From contig CAZFDE010000096.1 in assembly GCA_964517795.1 (NCBI GenBank), forward strand, positions 1 to 8,715: a stretch of 8,715 bases of DNA, given 5' to 3'. A model generated the notes under the pieces. The model made no database searches and was not told where the DNA came from. It saw only the letters and a list, made by a program, of their open reading frames with translations. This document shows positions 1-5,831 of the stretch, piece after piece (the first letter of the stretch is position 1; each line of letters begins with the position of its first letter). A program made the position numbers and the translations under genes. Source of the stretch: CAZFDE01 sp964517795 (GTDB lineage: Bacteria; Planctomycetota; Phycisphaerae; Sedimentisphaerales; Anaerobacaceae).

Positions 1-47
1 AACACTTAACGTAAAAATAAATGAAAATTGGAGTAGACTTTTATCAT

Positions 48-52
48 AGGAG
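48..52 (+). promoter_or_regulatory. Ribosome binding site of ispD
   Basis: AGGAG lies 6 bases before the ATG at 59. It is one of the clearest Shine-Dalgarno sequences in the window and fixes the ispD start. An earlier ATG at 21 opens a different frame and has no such site. No complete promoter is visible in the 58 bases before the gene, so ispD may be transcribed from outside the window. Confidence 0.8.
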
Positions 53-58
53 ACAGAC

Positions 59-799
59 ATGGCCGATAACGTTGCAGCAATCATCTGTGCCGCAGGCAAA
101 AGCACCCGTTTCGGCGGCAACCGAAAAAAACCCTTTGTGGATGTCGGCGGCCGGGCTGTCTTTCTGCGCAGCGTTGAACTGTTCGACGAACGTGACGACG
201 TCAAACAGATCATCCTGGCCATCGATCCCGAGGACGAGGAGATCGTCAAGGTCAAATGGGGCGCAAATCTCTCCTTCTTCGGCGTTAAAATCTGCTTCGG
301 CGGCGAACAGCGATTCGAGACTGTCCAAAATGCACTCAAACTGATCGGCGACGATATCGATATCGTTGCGATCCACGATGCCGCGCGCTGCTGTCTGACC
401 AAACAATGGCTCGACGCGGTCATCACCGAAGCGAGTAAAAACGGCGCCGCCATGCTCGCCAGCCCGGTTACCGCGACCCTCAAACAGGTTGAGGACATGA
501 CCATCGCCAAAACCATCGACCGCAGCGATCTCTACGAAGCCCAGACCCCGCAGGTCTTTAAGGCCGAGCTGATCAAAAGGGCCTATGCGAATCTCAATAC
601 ACTCGATAAGGCAACGATTACCGACGATGCGCAACTGGTTGAGGCCCTCGGCGAAAAGGTACGGATCGTCGAAACTGATTCATCGAATATCAAAGTTACC
701 ACACCCGCTGATATACCCATCGCCGCCGCGATCCTTAAATCGCGACCGAAACCCAAACCCGAAGGTTACGTCGGCCCTTACGCCGAAGCACAATGGTAA
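59..799 (+). CDS. ispD: 2-C-methyl-D-erythritol 4-phosphate cytidylyltransferase (IspD)
   Basis: Third step of the MEP isoprenoid pathway: it joins CTP and MEP to give CDP-methylerythritol and pyrophosphate in the cytosol. The 246-residue protein shows the family signatures in order: the nucleotide-binding start ICAAGKSTRFGG (9-20) followed by KKPF with the likely catalytic Lys24; HDAAR (106-110), where the usual following Pro is Cys111; SPVTATLKQ (135-143); DRSDLYEAQTPQVF (154-167), with Arg155 matching the catalytic Arg; TDDAQLVE (188-195); and NIKVTTPADIPIA (210-222), with Lys212 matching a substrate-binding Lys. The start is set by the AGGAG at 48-52. The catalytic part ends near residue 227 and is followed by about 20 extra residues beginning RPKPKPEG, a tail not typical of the family. 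The gene stands alone here, with no ispF next to it. Family assignment is firm. Confidence 0.96.
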   Translation: MADNVAAIICAAGKSTRFGGNRKKPFVDVGGRAVFLRSVELFDERDDVKQIILAIDPEDEEIVKVKWGANLSFFGVKICFGGEQRFETVQNALKLIGDDIDIVAIHDAARCCLTKQWLDAVITEASKNGAAMLASPVTATLKQVEDMTIAKTIDRSDLYEAQTPQVFKAELIKRAYANLNTLDKATITDDAQLVEALGEKVRIVETDSSNIKVTTPADIPIAAAILKSRPKPKPEGYVGPYAEAQW

Positions 800-849
800 A
801 ACCATATACGATCACCGAATGACGGCGTTTTGAAACCATATTTATTAAC

Positions 850-891
850 AACAGGACTCTTAACATTCCACTTGATTCAACCCTGTTTTTT
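850..891 (+). terminator. Possible weak terminator after ispD
   Basis: AACAGG (850-855) and CCTGTT (882-887) are complementary and are followed by a short T run reaching 891. The loop is long (26 bases) and the stem only 6 bp, so this is a weak candidate. It lies about 50 bases after the ispD stop and before the next promoter, where a terminator would be expected. A shorter ATGGT/ACCAT hairpin at 793-805 covers the ispD stop but has no T run. Confidence 0.25.
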
Positions 892-950
892 GAGAACTCC
901 AGTCGAGTATTTGGCTAAAAATGCCTTCTAAGCCTTTAAAACCCCTATTT

Positions 951-979
951 CAAGCAAATCCAACTTCAGTTTTTGCTTG
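951..979. promoter_or_regulatory. Inverted repeat (operator-like dyad) overlapping a -35 box
   Basis: CAAGCAAA (951-958) and TTTGCTTG (972-979) are perfect 8-bp inverted repeats separated by 13 bases. The arm centres are 21 bp apart, about two helical turns, which would suit a dimeric DNA-binding protein on one face. The right arm runs into the TTGACT -35 box at 977-982. That position would let a bound repressor block the promoter. A T5 run at 982-986 also makes a weak terminator hairpin possible. The bound factor is unknown. Confidence 0.45.
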
Positions 980-1005
980 ACTTTTTGTCCGATAACGAGT
1001 ATAAG
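977..1005 (+). promoter_or_regulatory. Sigma70-type promoter ahead of the secreted protein gene
   Basis: TTGACT (977-982) and TATAAG (1000-1005) each match five of six consensus bases, and the spacer is exactly 17 bases. The predicted transcription start is about 1012. This gives a leader of about 160 bases before the annotated ATG at 1170. The left element is overlapped by the dyad at 951-979. Planctomycetota housekeeping sigma factors are assumed here to use the usual consensus. Confidence 0.55.
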
Positions 1006-1040
1006 CACCATCGTTTCTCGGAAAGTTGTACAATAACGGC

Positions 1041-1133
1041 AGGAGGTAAGTCAGTTCTACCGCTTCAGGAAAACCGGATTTGTGTTGCTTGTAAGACGTA
1101 CGAACCCGGCTGACTGAGGTGGATTCTACCCTC
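1041..1133 (+). ncRNA. Candidate structured leader RNA (class not recognised)
   Basis: Three hairpins can be drawn. Hairpin 1 pairs 1041-1048 with 1058-1065 (one A-G mismatch, one G-U). Hairpin 2 pairs 1074-1083 with 1100-1109 (one mismatch, one G-U, 16-base loop). Hairpin 3 pairs 1116-1122 with 1126-1133 (one G-U, one bulged C, 3-base loop). The loop of hairpin 1 contains AGTCAG (1049-1054), complementary to CTGACT (1110-1115), which sits exactly between hairpins 2 and 3, so a pseudoknot is possible. The RNA starts about 29 bases after the predicted transcription start. A perfect AGGAGG lies in the 5' arm of hairpin 1 with no start codon at a usable distance. I compared it by memory with c-di-GMP, TPP, FMN, cobalamin, fluoride and preQ1 classes and found no convincing match. 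Pairing was done by eye, without covariation or folding energies. Confidence 0.35.
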
Positions 1134-1169
1134 TGGCAAATAGTATTATGAAACTGAGCCGCGATAAAT

Positions 1170-4100
1170 ATGGATTATATCCAAAAGGTCAAATATTTAG
1201 ACAGCCCGGATCAAACGGTTTTTTTAAGACCGCTGTCTGCATGCCCCCATCCCTTGCATGGCCATCACGATAAAACGATCAATCTCGCCCTGGCAATCAT
1301 GATCATCATCTTTTCGATCCTTACCGCCGGAGCTGGCGCAGCAACTTACTACCTTGACGCGGTCAAAGGGGATGATACGAATGGCGACGGCACCGGCCTG
1401 TTGCCTTGGCGGACCCTTGCCAAAGCCCAGACGGTCGCTGTCGAAGGCGACATCGTGCGTTTGCGCGACGGTCATTACGGTGCTTTTATCGAAATCGACC
1501 GCACCACCAGCCGCACCGGCTGGATTACCTACATGGCCGACGACAATTGCAATCCAGTCCTGCCCTATATCACACTATCCAACGAACTCTACGGCGAATC
1601 GCGCGATTACTACCTGAAATTTGACGGCCTGACCATCCAGGCCCCGACACCCGACCCCCTGCCGCCCGATGACGGTTATTGGCACACCGACAGCAATCGA
1701 CTGGTTCAGATTTACAAAGCCGATCACGTGACCGTCCAGAACTGCACTATGTTCGGCTGGAACAAATACTGCAGCAGCGGTGCCAAGGTCTATCGCAGCT
1801 CATACGTCAGCTTCCTGAATAATGAACAGCATACCACCGGTGCCGGCATCCAGGCCGAAGGCACCCATTACCTCACTATCCGCGGCAATTATATTCACAA
1901 TATGGGCGAAGGTTCCGGCCTGCGGATCATCGACAACCCGCTCACTGGCGAACCCTCGACCCATACGGTCTGGGAAGACAACCATCTCTACGACATGGGC
2001 GGCAGCGCATCGGCCGACGATCCGTATTTCCCATGGCAGCCCGATGTCAACCCCGATTACCACCAGGGCAGCTTCTTCGCCATTAAAAGCCCCAATGTCA
2101 CCATGCGGCGAAATATCGCCCACTACGGCGGCTCACAGGGCATCTACTTTTATGGCGGAAACACCTATTCCAAAATGGTAATTGAAAACAACCTGATCTA
2201 TGATACCGGCGGCCGGGTCGATTTCGACCCCGATCCCAATCGCACGGACTATCGCACCTACACCGGCCGCAGCACCCTGCAACTGATCGACGGTTCATGC
2301 AAGATCCGAAACAACACATTCATCGGCGATATCATCATGTCCGGCACCGACAAATACGATATTCTCAGCCGCTATGCCGCCGATGTCTTTGAGGTCTCTT
2401 TCGCCGATGGCTTCGACGGAACCGGCGTGGAAATCTACAATAACATCGTCGTCGGCCAATGGGGGCTGCCCGACCCGCTCAACCCGAACGTCAACAAATA
2501 CAGCGAAGATAACAACCTTTTCTGGGGCCAGAGCGGCAACAGCGGCACCACCAATAAACTCGGAGCGCATACGCGCTTTGCCGTCTGGAACGATGGCGAC
2601 CTGTGCGGCTGGCCCAACATGTTCGAGGATATCGGCTTTACCGGTACAACCGATCAATACGACTACGCCGCCGAAGGCGTCCAACCCTTTTTTATCAATC
2701 CCGGATTTCAATTCAGCAAGGCCCACGACTACCGTGATCACGGCAAAACGTTCGATTACCGTCTTTACGAAAATTCGCCGGCCGTCAATATCGGTAATTC
2801 GGCCCATCAACCCTCCGACAGCCTGGGCACACTCGGGCCCGATGGTTTTATTCGCACCGACGGCGTCACCCGGGACACATCCCATCACAGTGTCGGATGT
2901 TATGAGTATGCAAAGCATGTCTTCGAAGGTCTGGTGGGGTATTGGAAGTTCGATGAGACCAAGGGCACATTGACCGAAGATTCCTCAGAGTATGGTAATG
3001 CCGGCAACCTCGTCGGCCCAACCCGCGTTCGCGGCGGACTAACCAATACCCTGCGGTTCGACGGCGTCAATGATTACGTCGATTGCGGCACGTCGGACTC
3101 ATTCAATCTCAAAGGCAGCTTATCCGTCAGCGTCTGGATCAATCCGCGAACATTCGGGCAGCGCGGCTGGGGACGGATCGTCGATCGCGGCGACGGTACC
3201 TGCGGTTACTCAATCTTCATTGATAACACCAACCGTGCAGTCGCCTATGTCGTGTACGGCGGCCAGATCGTAAATTCCCAACCCGACGTCATCACGCTCG
3301 ACCGCTGGCAGCATATCTGTGTCGTCTATGACCATATCGCCCAAACCCTCACCTTTTATCGAAACGGCAGTGTAATCGGACAAACCCCATACAGTAACGC
3401 CCCGACCGACTCGTCCGGTAAACCGCTGGTGATCGGTATCCGCGGCTACGACGAAAATCGCGCATTCGATGGCATGATCGACGATGTCCGCATTTACAAT
3501 CGAGCATTGGACCAGGCCCGGATACGTGAACTGCATAACCGCACCCGCCGCCTGCGAGAGCGGTCCGGCCTGACTGCTGATGTTTTTCCCGAAAAAGGCG
3601 ACGGGATCGTCAACTTCCATGACTGGGCAACCTTCCTGCGTGCCTGGCAAAGCACTCCCTATGCATTAGCCTGGAATCCGATGTGTGATATCTGGCCCGA
3701 AGAAGGCGATGATATCGTCAACCAAAATGATATTGCCGTATTCATGCGTCAGTGGCTGCAATTAAACTATTACACAGCCGATGTAGCCCCCGGCAACGGC
3801 GACGGCCGGGTCGATTTCCGCGACTGGGCCGCATTCGCCCGCGCTTATCCGGCCAATTCCAACGACGGCAATTGGAACCCCAAATGCGACATCATGCCCG
3901 AAGGCGGCAACGGCATTATTGACGCCGACGACCTGGAGGCTTTCATGGGCCAGTGGCTGCTGGCAGGCACTTACGCGGCCGACATCGCCGGTGATACCCC
4001 CGATCGACAGGTGAATATGAAAGATTGGGCCGCCCTGGCCGCAGCCTGGCAAAGCAACGCAAACGATGATAACTGGAACCTCAAGTGTGATCTGGCCCCC

Positions 4101-4190
4101 GGCGGCGGCGACGGTACCGTCGATATCGACGATCTGATCGCCTTCTGCAAAGACTGGCTCATGGGCAACGATTCTTCGAGCCAACATTAA
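1170..4190 (+). CDS. Secreted right-handed beta-helix / LamG / dockerin-like repeat protein
   Basis: A 1006-residue modular, probably exported protein. Residues 37-57 form a hydrophobic signal-like segment ending AGAGA, with cleavage likely near 57/58. Residues 59-104 (YYLDAVKGDD, PWRTLAKAQ, GDIVRLRDGHYG) are the usual opening of DUF1565-type beta-helix proteins. About eight coil-like strands with Asn ladders follow (near 187, 212, 235, 266, 310, 336, 378 and 420), and a typical beta-helix end, SPAVNIG to VGCYEY, closes at about 580. A LamG / concanavalin-like jelly roll spans 586-789 (LVGYWKFDE, LRFDGVNDYVDCG, SVSVWINP, DRWQHICVVYD, FDGMIDDVRIYNRAL). Six calcium-loop (dockerin-like) motifs fill 803-998. 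Such proteins often bind or cut polysaccharides, but I see no decisive catalytic residues, so the substrate is unknown. The start is uncertain: ATG 1170 is the first in-frame ATG after a TGA at 1155-1157 but lacks a Shine-Dalgarno and gives an overlong n-region; TTG 1254 would give the compact start MHGHHDK. Confidence 0.9.
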   Translation: MDYIQKVKYLDSPDQTVFLRPLSACPHPLHGHHDKTINLALAIMIIIFSILTAGAGAATYYLDAVKGDDTNGDGTGLLPWRTLAKAQTVAVEGDIVRLRDGHYGAFIEIDRTTSRTGWITYMADDNCNPVLPYITLSNELYGESRDYYLKFDGLTIQAPTPDPLPPDDGYWHTDSNRLVQIYKADHVTVQNCTMFGWNKYCSSGAKVYRSSYVSFLNNEQHTTGAGIQAEGTHYLTIRGNYIHNMGEGSGLRIIDNPLTGEPSTHTVWEDNHLYDMGGSASADDPYFPWQPDVNPDYHQGSFFAIKSPNVTMRRNIAHYGGSQGIYFYGGNTYSKMVIENNLIYDTGGRVDFDPDPNRTDYRTYTGRSTLQLIDGSCKIRNNTFIGDIIMSGTDKYDILSRYAADVFEVSFADGFDGTGVEIYNNIVVGQWGLPDPLNPNVNKYSEDNNLFWGQSGNSGTTNKLGAHTRFAVWNDGDLCGWPNMFEDIGFTGTTDQYDYAAEGVQPFFINPGFQFSKAHDYRDHGKTFDYRLYENSPAVNIGNSAHQPSDSLGTLGPDGFIRTDGVTRDTSHHSVGCYEYAKHVFEGLVGYWKFDETKGTLTEDSSEYGNAGNLVGPTRVRGGLTNTLRFDGVNDYVDCGTSDSFNLKGSLSVSVWINPRTFGQRGWGRIVDRGDGTCGYSIFIDNTNRAVAYVVYGGQIVNSQPDVITLDRWQHICVVYDHIAQTLTFYRNGSVIGQTPYSNAPTDSSGKPLVIGIRGYDENRAFDGMIDDVRIYNRALDQARIRELHNRTRRLRERSGLTADVFPEKGDGIVNFHDWATFLRAWQSTPYALAWNPMCDIWPEEGDDIVNQNDIAVFMRQWLQLNYYTADVAPGNGDGRVDFRDWAAFARAYPANSNDGNWNPKCDIMPEGGNGIIDADDLEAFMGQWLLAGTYAADIAGDTPDRQVNMKDWAALAAAWQSNANDDNWNLKCDLAPGGGDGTVDIDDLIAFCKDWLMGNDSSSQH
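3576..4163 (+). repeat. Three tandem 67-residue units, each with two dockerin-like calcium loops
   Basis: The C-terminus of the secreted protein repeats with an exact 67-residue (201-base) period. Units begin at residues 803, 870 and 937 (bases 3576, 3777 and 3978). The leading Asp of successive loops is at 804, 840, 871, 907, 938 and 974, so spacing alternates 36, 31, 36, 31, 36. The first half of each unit has an A type (AD..P..GDG.V(N/D)F.DWA.F..A), the second a B type (CD..PEGG.GI(V/I)..DDL.AFM.QWL) with a Cys before the first Asp. The loops are about three residues longer than the canonical 12-residue dockerin loop because of the P..G insertion. The first half of unit 3 (DIAGDTPDRQVNMKD) has lost the GDG core and may not bind calcium. 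The third unit is cut off at the protein end. Confidence 0.85.
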
Positions 4191-4308
4191 AATAACGATT
4201 CTTTACGATCCTCTTTAAGTTTTCTGTTTTTACTTCGCGCTGTAGAAATGGAGTGTATTGCGTGTGTTTTCTACAAAGCATTTTTACTTTTCAAAATGTA
4301 AGAATCGT
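4167..4308. repeat. Three copies of a 9-mer, ACGATTCTT, upstream of murC
   Basis: ACGATTCTT occurs at 4168-4176 (last codons of the secreted gene) and 4195-4203, both within the longer AACGATTCTT. It occurs as its reverse complement AAGAATCGT at 4300-4308. The inverted copy sits in the spacer of the proposed murC promoter. It could be a protein-binding site or chance; no bound factor can be named. Confidence 0.35.
4239..4285 (+). terminator. Probable intrinsic terminator of the secreted protein gene
   Basis: TGTAGAAA (4241-4248) pairs perfectly with TTTCTACA (4268-4275). Two further G-C pairs (4239-4240 with 4278-4279) form after a two-base bulge, so the stem ends directly before ATTTTT (4280-4285). 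The loop is 19 bases and the stem is AT-rich, so it may not be strong. Its place, 49 bases after the stop codon and immediately before the murC promoter, supports the call. Confidence 0.5.
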
Positions 4309-4316
4309 GTTAGAAT
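4288..4316 (+). promoter_or_regulatory. Extended -10 promoter for the murC-murB-ddl-ftsQ cluster
   Basis: TAGAAT (4311-4316, five of six consensus bases) is preceded by TG at 4308-4309, giving an extended -10 element. TTTTCA (4288-4293, four of six) lies 17 bases upstream. The predicted start near 4323 leaves a leader of about 33 bases before murC. A hairpin (4280-4287 with 4298-4305, one G-U pair) and the inverted ACGATTCTT copy overlap it. Confidence 0.45.
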
Positions 4317-4355
4317 GTCCGCCGATGAACGATGAACGAATATCAGGGACGATAG

Positions 4356-5831
4356 ATGGACCACCTGGACATCCAAAATAAAGCATATAAACCCAAAGCG
4401 ATCCACCGCTTCGAGGCGGTTTCACACGACAAACACGCGGCTTTCGCCGGCAAAACATATCATTTTATCGGCGCCGGCGGCATTGGTATGAGCGGCCTGG
4501 CCAAGGTCCTGCTGCACAACCAGGCGGTGGTGAGCGGTTCCGACCAGATCGACAGCACGATTATCGAAAAGCTCCGCACCGCCGGCGGCCAAATGGCCAT
4601 CGGCCACAACGCGGCCAACCTGCCCGAGGATGTCGAGGCCGTCGTGATCTCCGCGGCCGTCAAGGACGACAATGTCGAACTGCGACAGGCAATGAACCGT
4701 GACCTGAAGATTTACAAATATGCCGAGATGCTCGGCGAGTTAATGAACGCATATTACGGCATCGCGATCGCGGGCACCCACGGCAAAAGCACGACCAGCG
4801 GCTGGCTGACCTTTTGCCTGAAACAACTCGAACTGGATCCGAATTTCGTCATCGGCGCCGACCTCAAAGACATGAGCGGCTCATCGGGGGTGGGCACGGG
4901 CGAATATTTCATTGCCGAGGCCTGTGAATACGACCGCAGCTTTTTGAACCTGCGGCCGCGGCTGGCATGCATCCTCAATATCGAGCCGGACCACCTCGAC
5001 TATTACCGCAACCTCGACGAGATTATCCGCGCGTTCTCGGATTTCGTCGCCGGGTTAAAACACGAAGGCACGCTGATCGTCAACGGCGACGATCCGAACG
5101 CGATCCGGGCGGTCGAAATCCTGCGCGACGATATTCGCCTGCTGACGTTCGGCCTGGATCGATCGTGCAACCTGTATGCAGACAACCTCACACTGCAAAA
5201 CAGTGGTTACGATTTCGATGTGTTTTTCAACCGCAAGAAAATCGGCCATTTGGCGTTGTCCATGCCCGGCCGACACAATATATATAATGCCCTGGCGGTC
5301 GTCGCGATAGCAAGCCAACTGCATGAGGTCCGGCTCGAACCGCTTTTCGAGGTCATCGGGCAATTCACCGGCGTGGACCGTCGGCTCATGCTCAAGGCCG
5401 AAATGCAGGGCATCACGGTCATCGACGATTACGCCCACCACCCGACCGAGATCCGGGCGTCGCTGGCGGCCCTGCAGCAGCGGTATCAACCCGAGCGATT
5501 ATGGTGCGTTTTTCAGCCGCATCAATACAGCCGCACCCGTTTTTTACTTGATGATTTCGCAGAAAGCTTTAAGTTAGCTGATGTAACGATTATGCCCGAG
5601 ATTTATTTCGTTCGCGACAGCGAAGCAACGAAAAAGCAGGTCAACGCAAATATGCTTGTCGAGCGGATCCGGCAAAATGGGCAAGAGGCGTTATTTGTCG
5701 AGACGTTCGGGCAGATCGTTGATTTTTTGCTCGAAAACGTAAAAACGAACGATGTGGTTGTGGTCATGGGGGCCGGAGATATTTGGAAGGTCGCAGATGA
5801 ATATATTCAGCGGTTTAGACAAAATTGTTAA
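4356..5831 (+). CDS. murC: UDP-N-acetylmuramate--L-alanine ligase (MurC)
   Basis: Cytosolic Mur ligase that adds L-Ala to UDP-MurNAc using ATP, the first amino acid of the peptidoglycan stem. The 491-residue protein has all three Mur domains. The N-terminal Rossmann part carries GAGGIGMSG (39-47). The ATPase part has the P-loop GTHGKST (140-146) with Lys144, AEACEYDRSF (188-197) and NIEPDHLDYY (208-217). Further along are GRHNIYNALA (305-314), DDYAHHPTEIRA (357-368), FQPHQYSRT (386-394) and the C-terminal VVMGAGDIW (469-477). The DDYAHHPTE and PHQYSRT motifs separate MurC from MurD, MurE and MurF. AGGGA-like AGGGA at 4345-4349, 6 bases before the ATG, supports the start; the Rossmann fold begins near residue 34, so about 30 residues precede it. 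It heads the cluster and overlaps murB by 35 bases. A 7-codon frame, in phase and ending in TAG, abuts its ATG. Confidence 0.97.
   Translation: MDHLDIQNKAYKPKAIHRFEAVSHDKHAAFAGKTYHFIGAGGIGMSGLAKVLLHNQAVVSGSDQIDSTIIEKLRTAGGQMAIGHNAANLPEDVEAVVISAAVKDDNVELRQAMNRDLKIYKYAEMLGELMNAYYGIAIAGTHGKSTTSGWLTFCLKQLELDPNFVIGADLKDMSGSSGVGTGEYFIAEACEYDRSFLNLRPRLACILNIEPDHLDYYRNLDEIIRAFSDFVAGLKHEGTLIVNGDDPNAIRAVEILRDDIRLLTFGLDRSCNLYADNLTLQNSGYDFDVFFNRKKIGHLALSMPGRHNIYNALAVVAIASQLHEVRLEPLFEVIGQFTGVDRRLMLKAEMQGITVIDDYAHHPTEIRASLAALQQRYQPERLWCVFQPHQYSRTRFLLDDFAESFKLADVTIMPEIYFVRDSEATKKQVNANMLVERIRQNGQEALFVETFGQIVDFLLENVKTNDVVVVMGAGDIWKVADEYIQRFRQNC
5785..5790 (+). promoter_or_regulatory. Ribosome binding site of murB inside murC
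   Basis: GGAAGG lies 6 bases before ATG 5797. It decides the murB start over an in-frame ATG at 5752, which would add 15 residues (rich in Trp and Gly) that merely read the end of murC in another frame. Confidence 0.75.

Larger units (their letters stand above)
800..1169. other. Intergenic region between ispD and the secreted protein gene
   Basis: This 370-bp stretch is visibly richer in A and T than the genes on either side and has no convincing gene. It holds the weak terminator, operator-like dyad, promoter and structured leader listed separately. It also has a 9-base direct repeat AAACCATAT (799-807, overlapping the ispD stop, and 834-842), an imperfect tandem 9-mer GCCTTCTAA/GCCTTTAAA (923-940) and the palindrome TTGTACAA (1026-1033). 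A short frame starting at ATG 1148 runs past the annotated start of the next gene to 1273; it is treated under findings. Confidence 0.6.

Noticed and set aside
21..344. Small plus-strand ORF starting before ispD
   Set aside because: It overlaps ispD in another frame, lacks a ribosome site and has shadow-like composition.
44..634. Long minus-strand open frame over ispD, and similar antisense frames over murC, ddl and the secreted gene
   Set aside because: They are mirror frames of clear genes, with no ribosome sites and no recognisable domains.
1037..1142. c-di-GMP-I (GEMM) or TPP riboswitch, suggested by AGGAAAACC and GGCTGACTGAGG
   Set aside because: The conserved cores of both classes are missing; only short fragments look alike.
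1116..1146. Resemblance of the hairpin GAGG...CCTC followed by CAAATAG to a preQ1-I riboswitch
   Set aside because: The loop and the A-rich tail do not fit the preQ1-I consensus in order or length, and the downstream gene has no link to queuosine.
1206..1225. Terminator formed by CCG/CGG before the T7 run
   Set aside because: The stem has only three base pairs, too weak for an intrinsic terminator.
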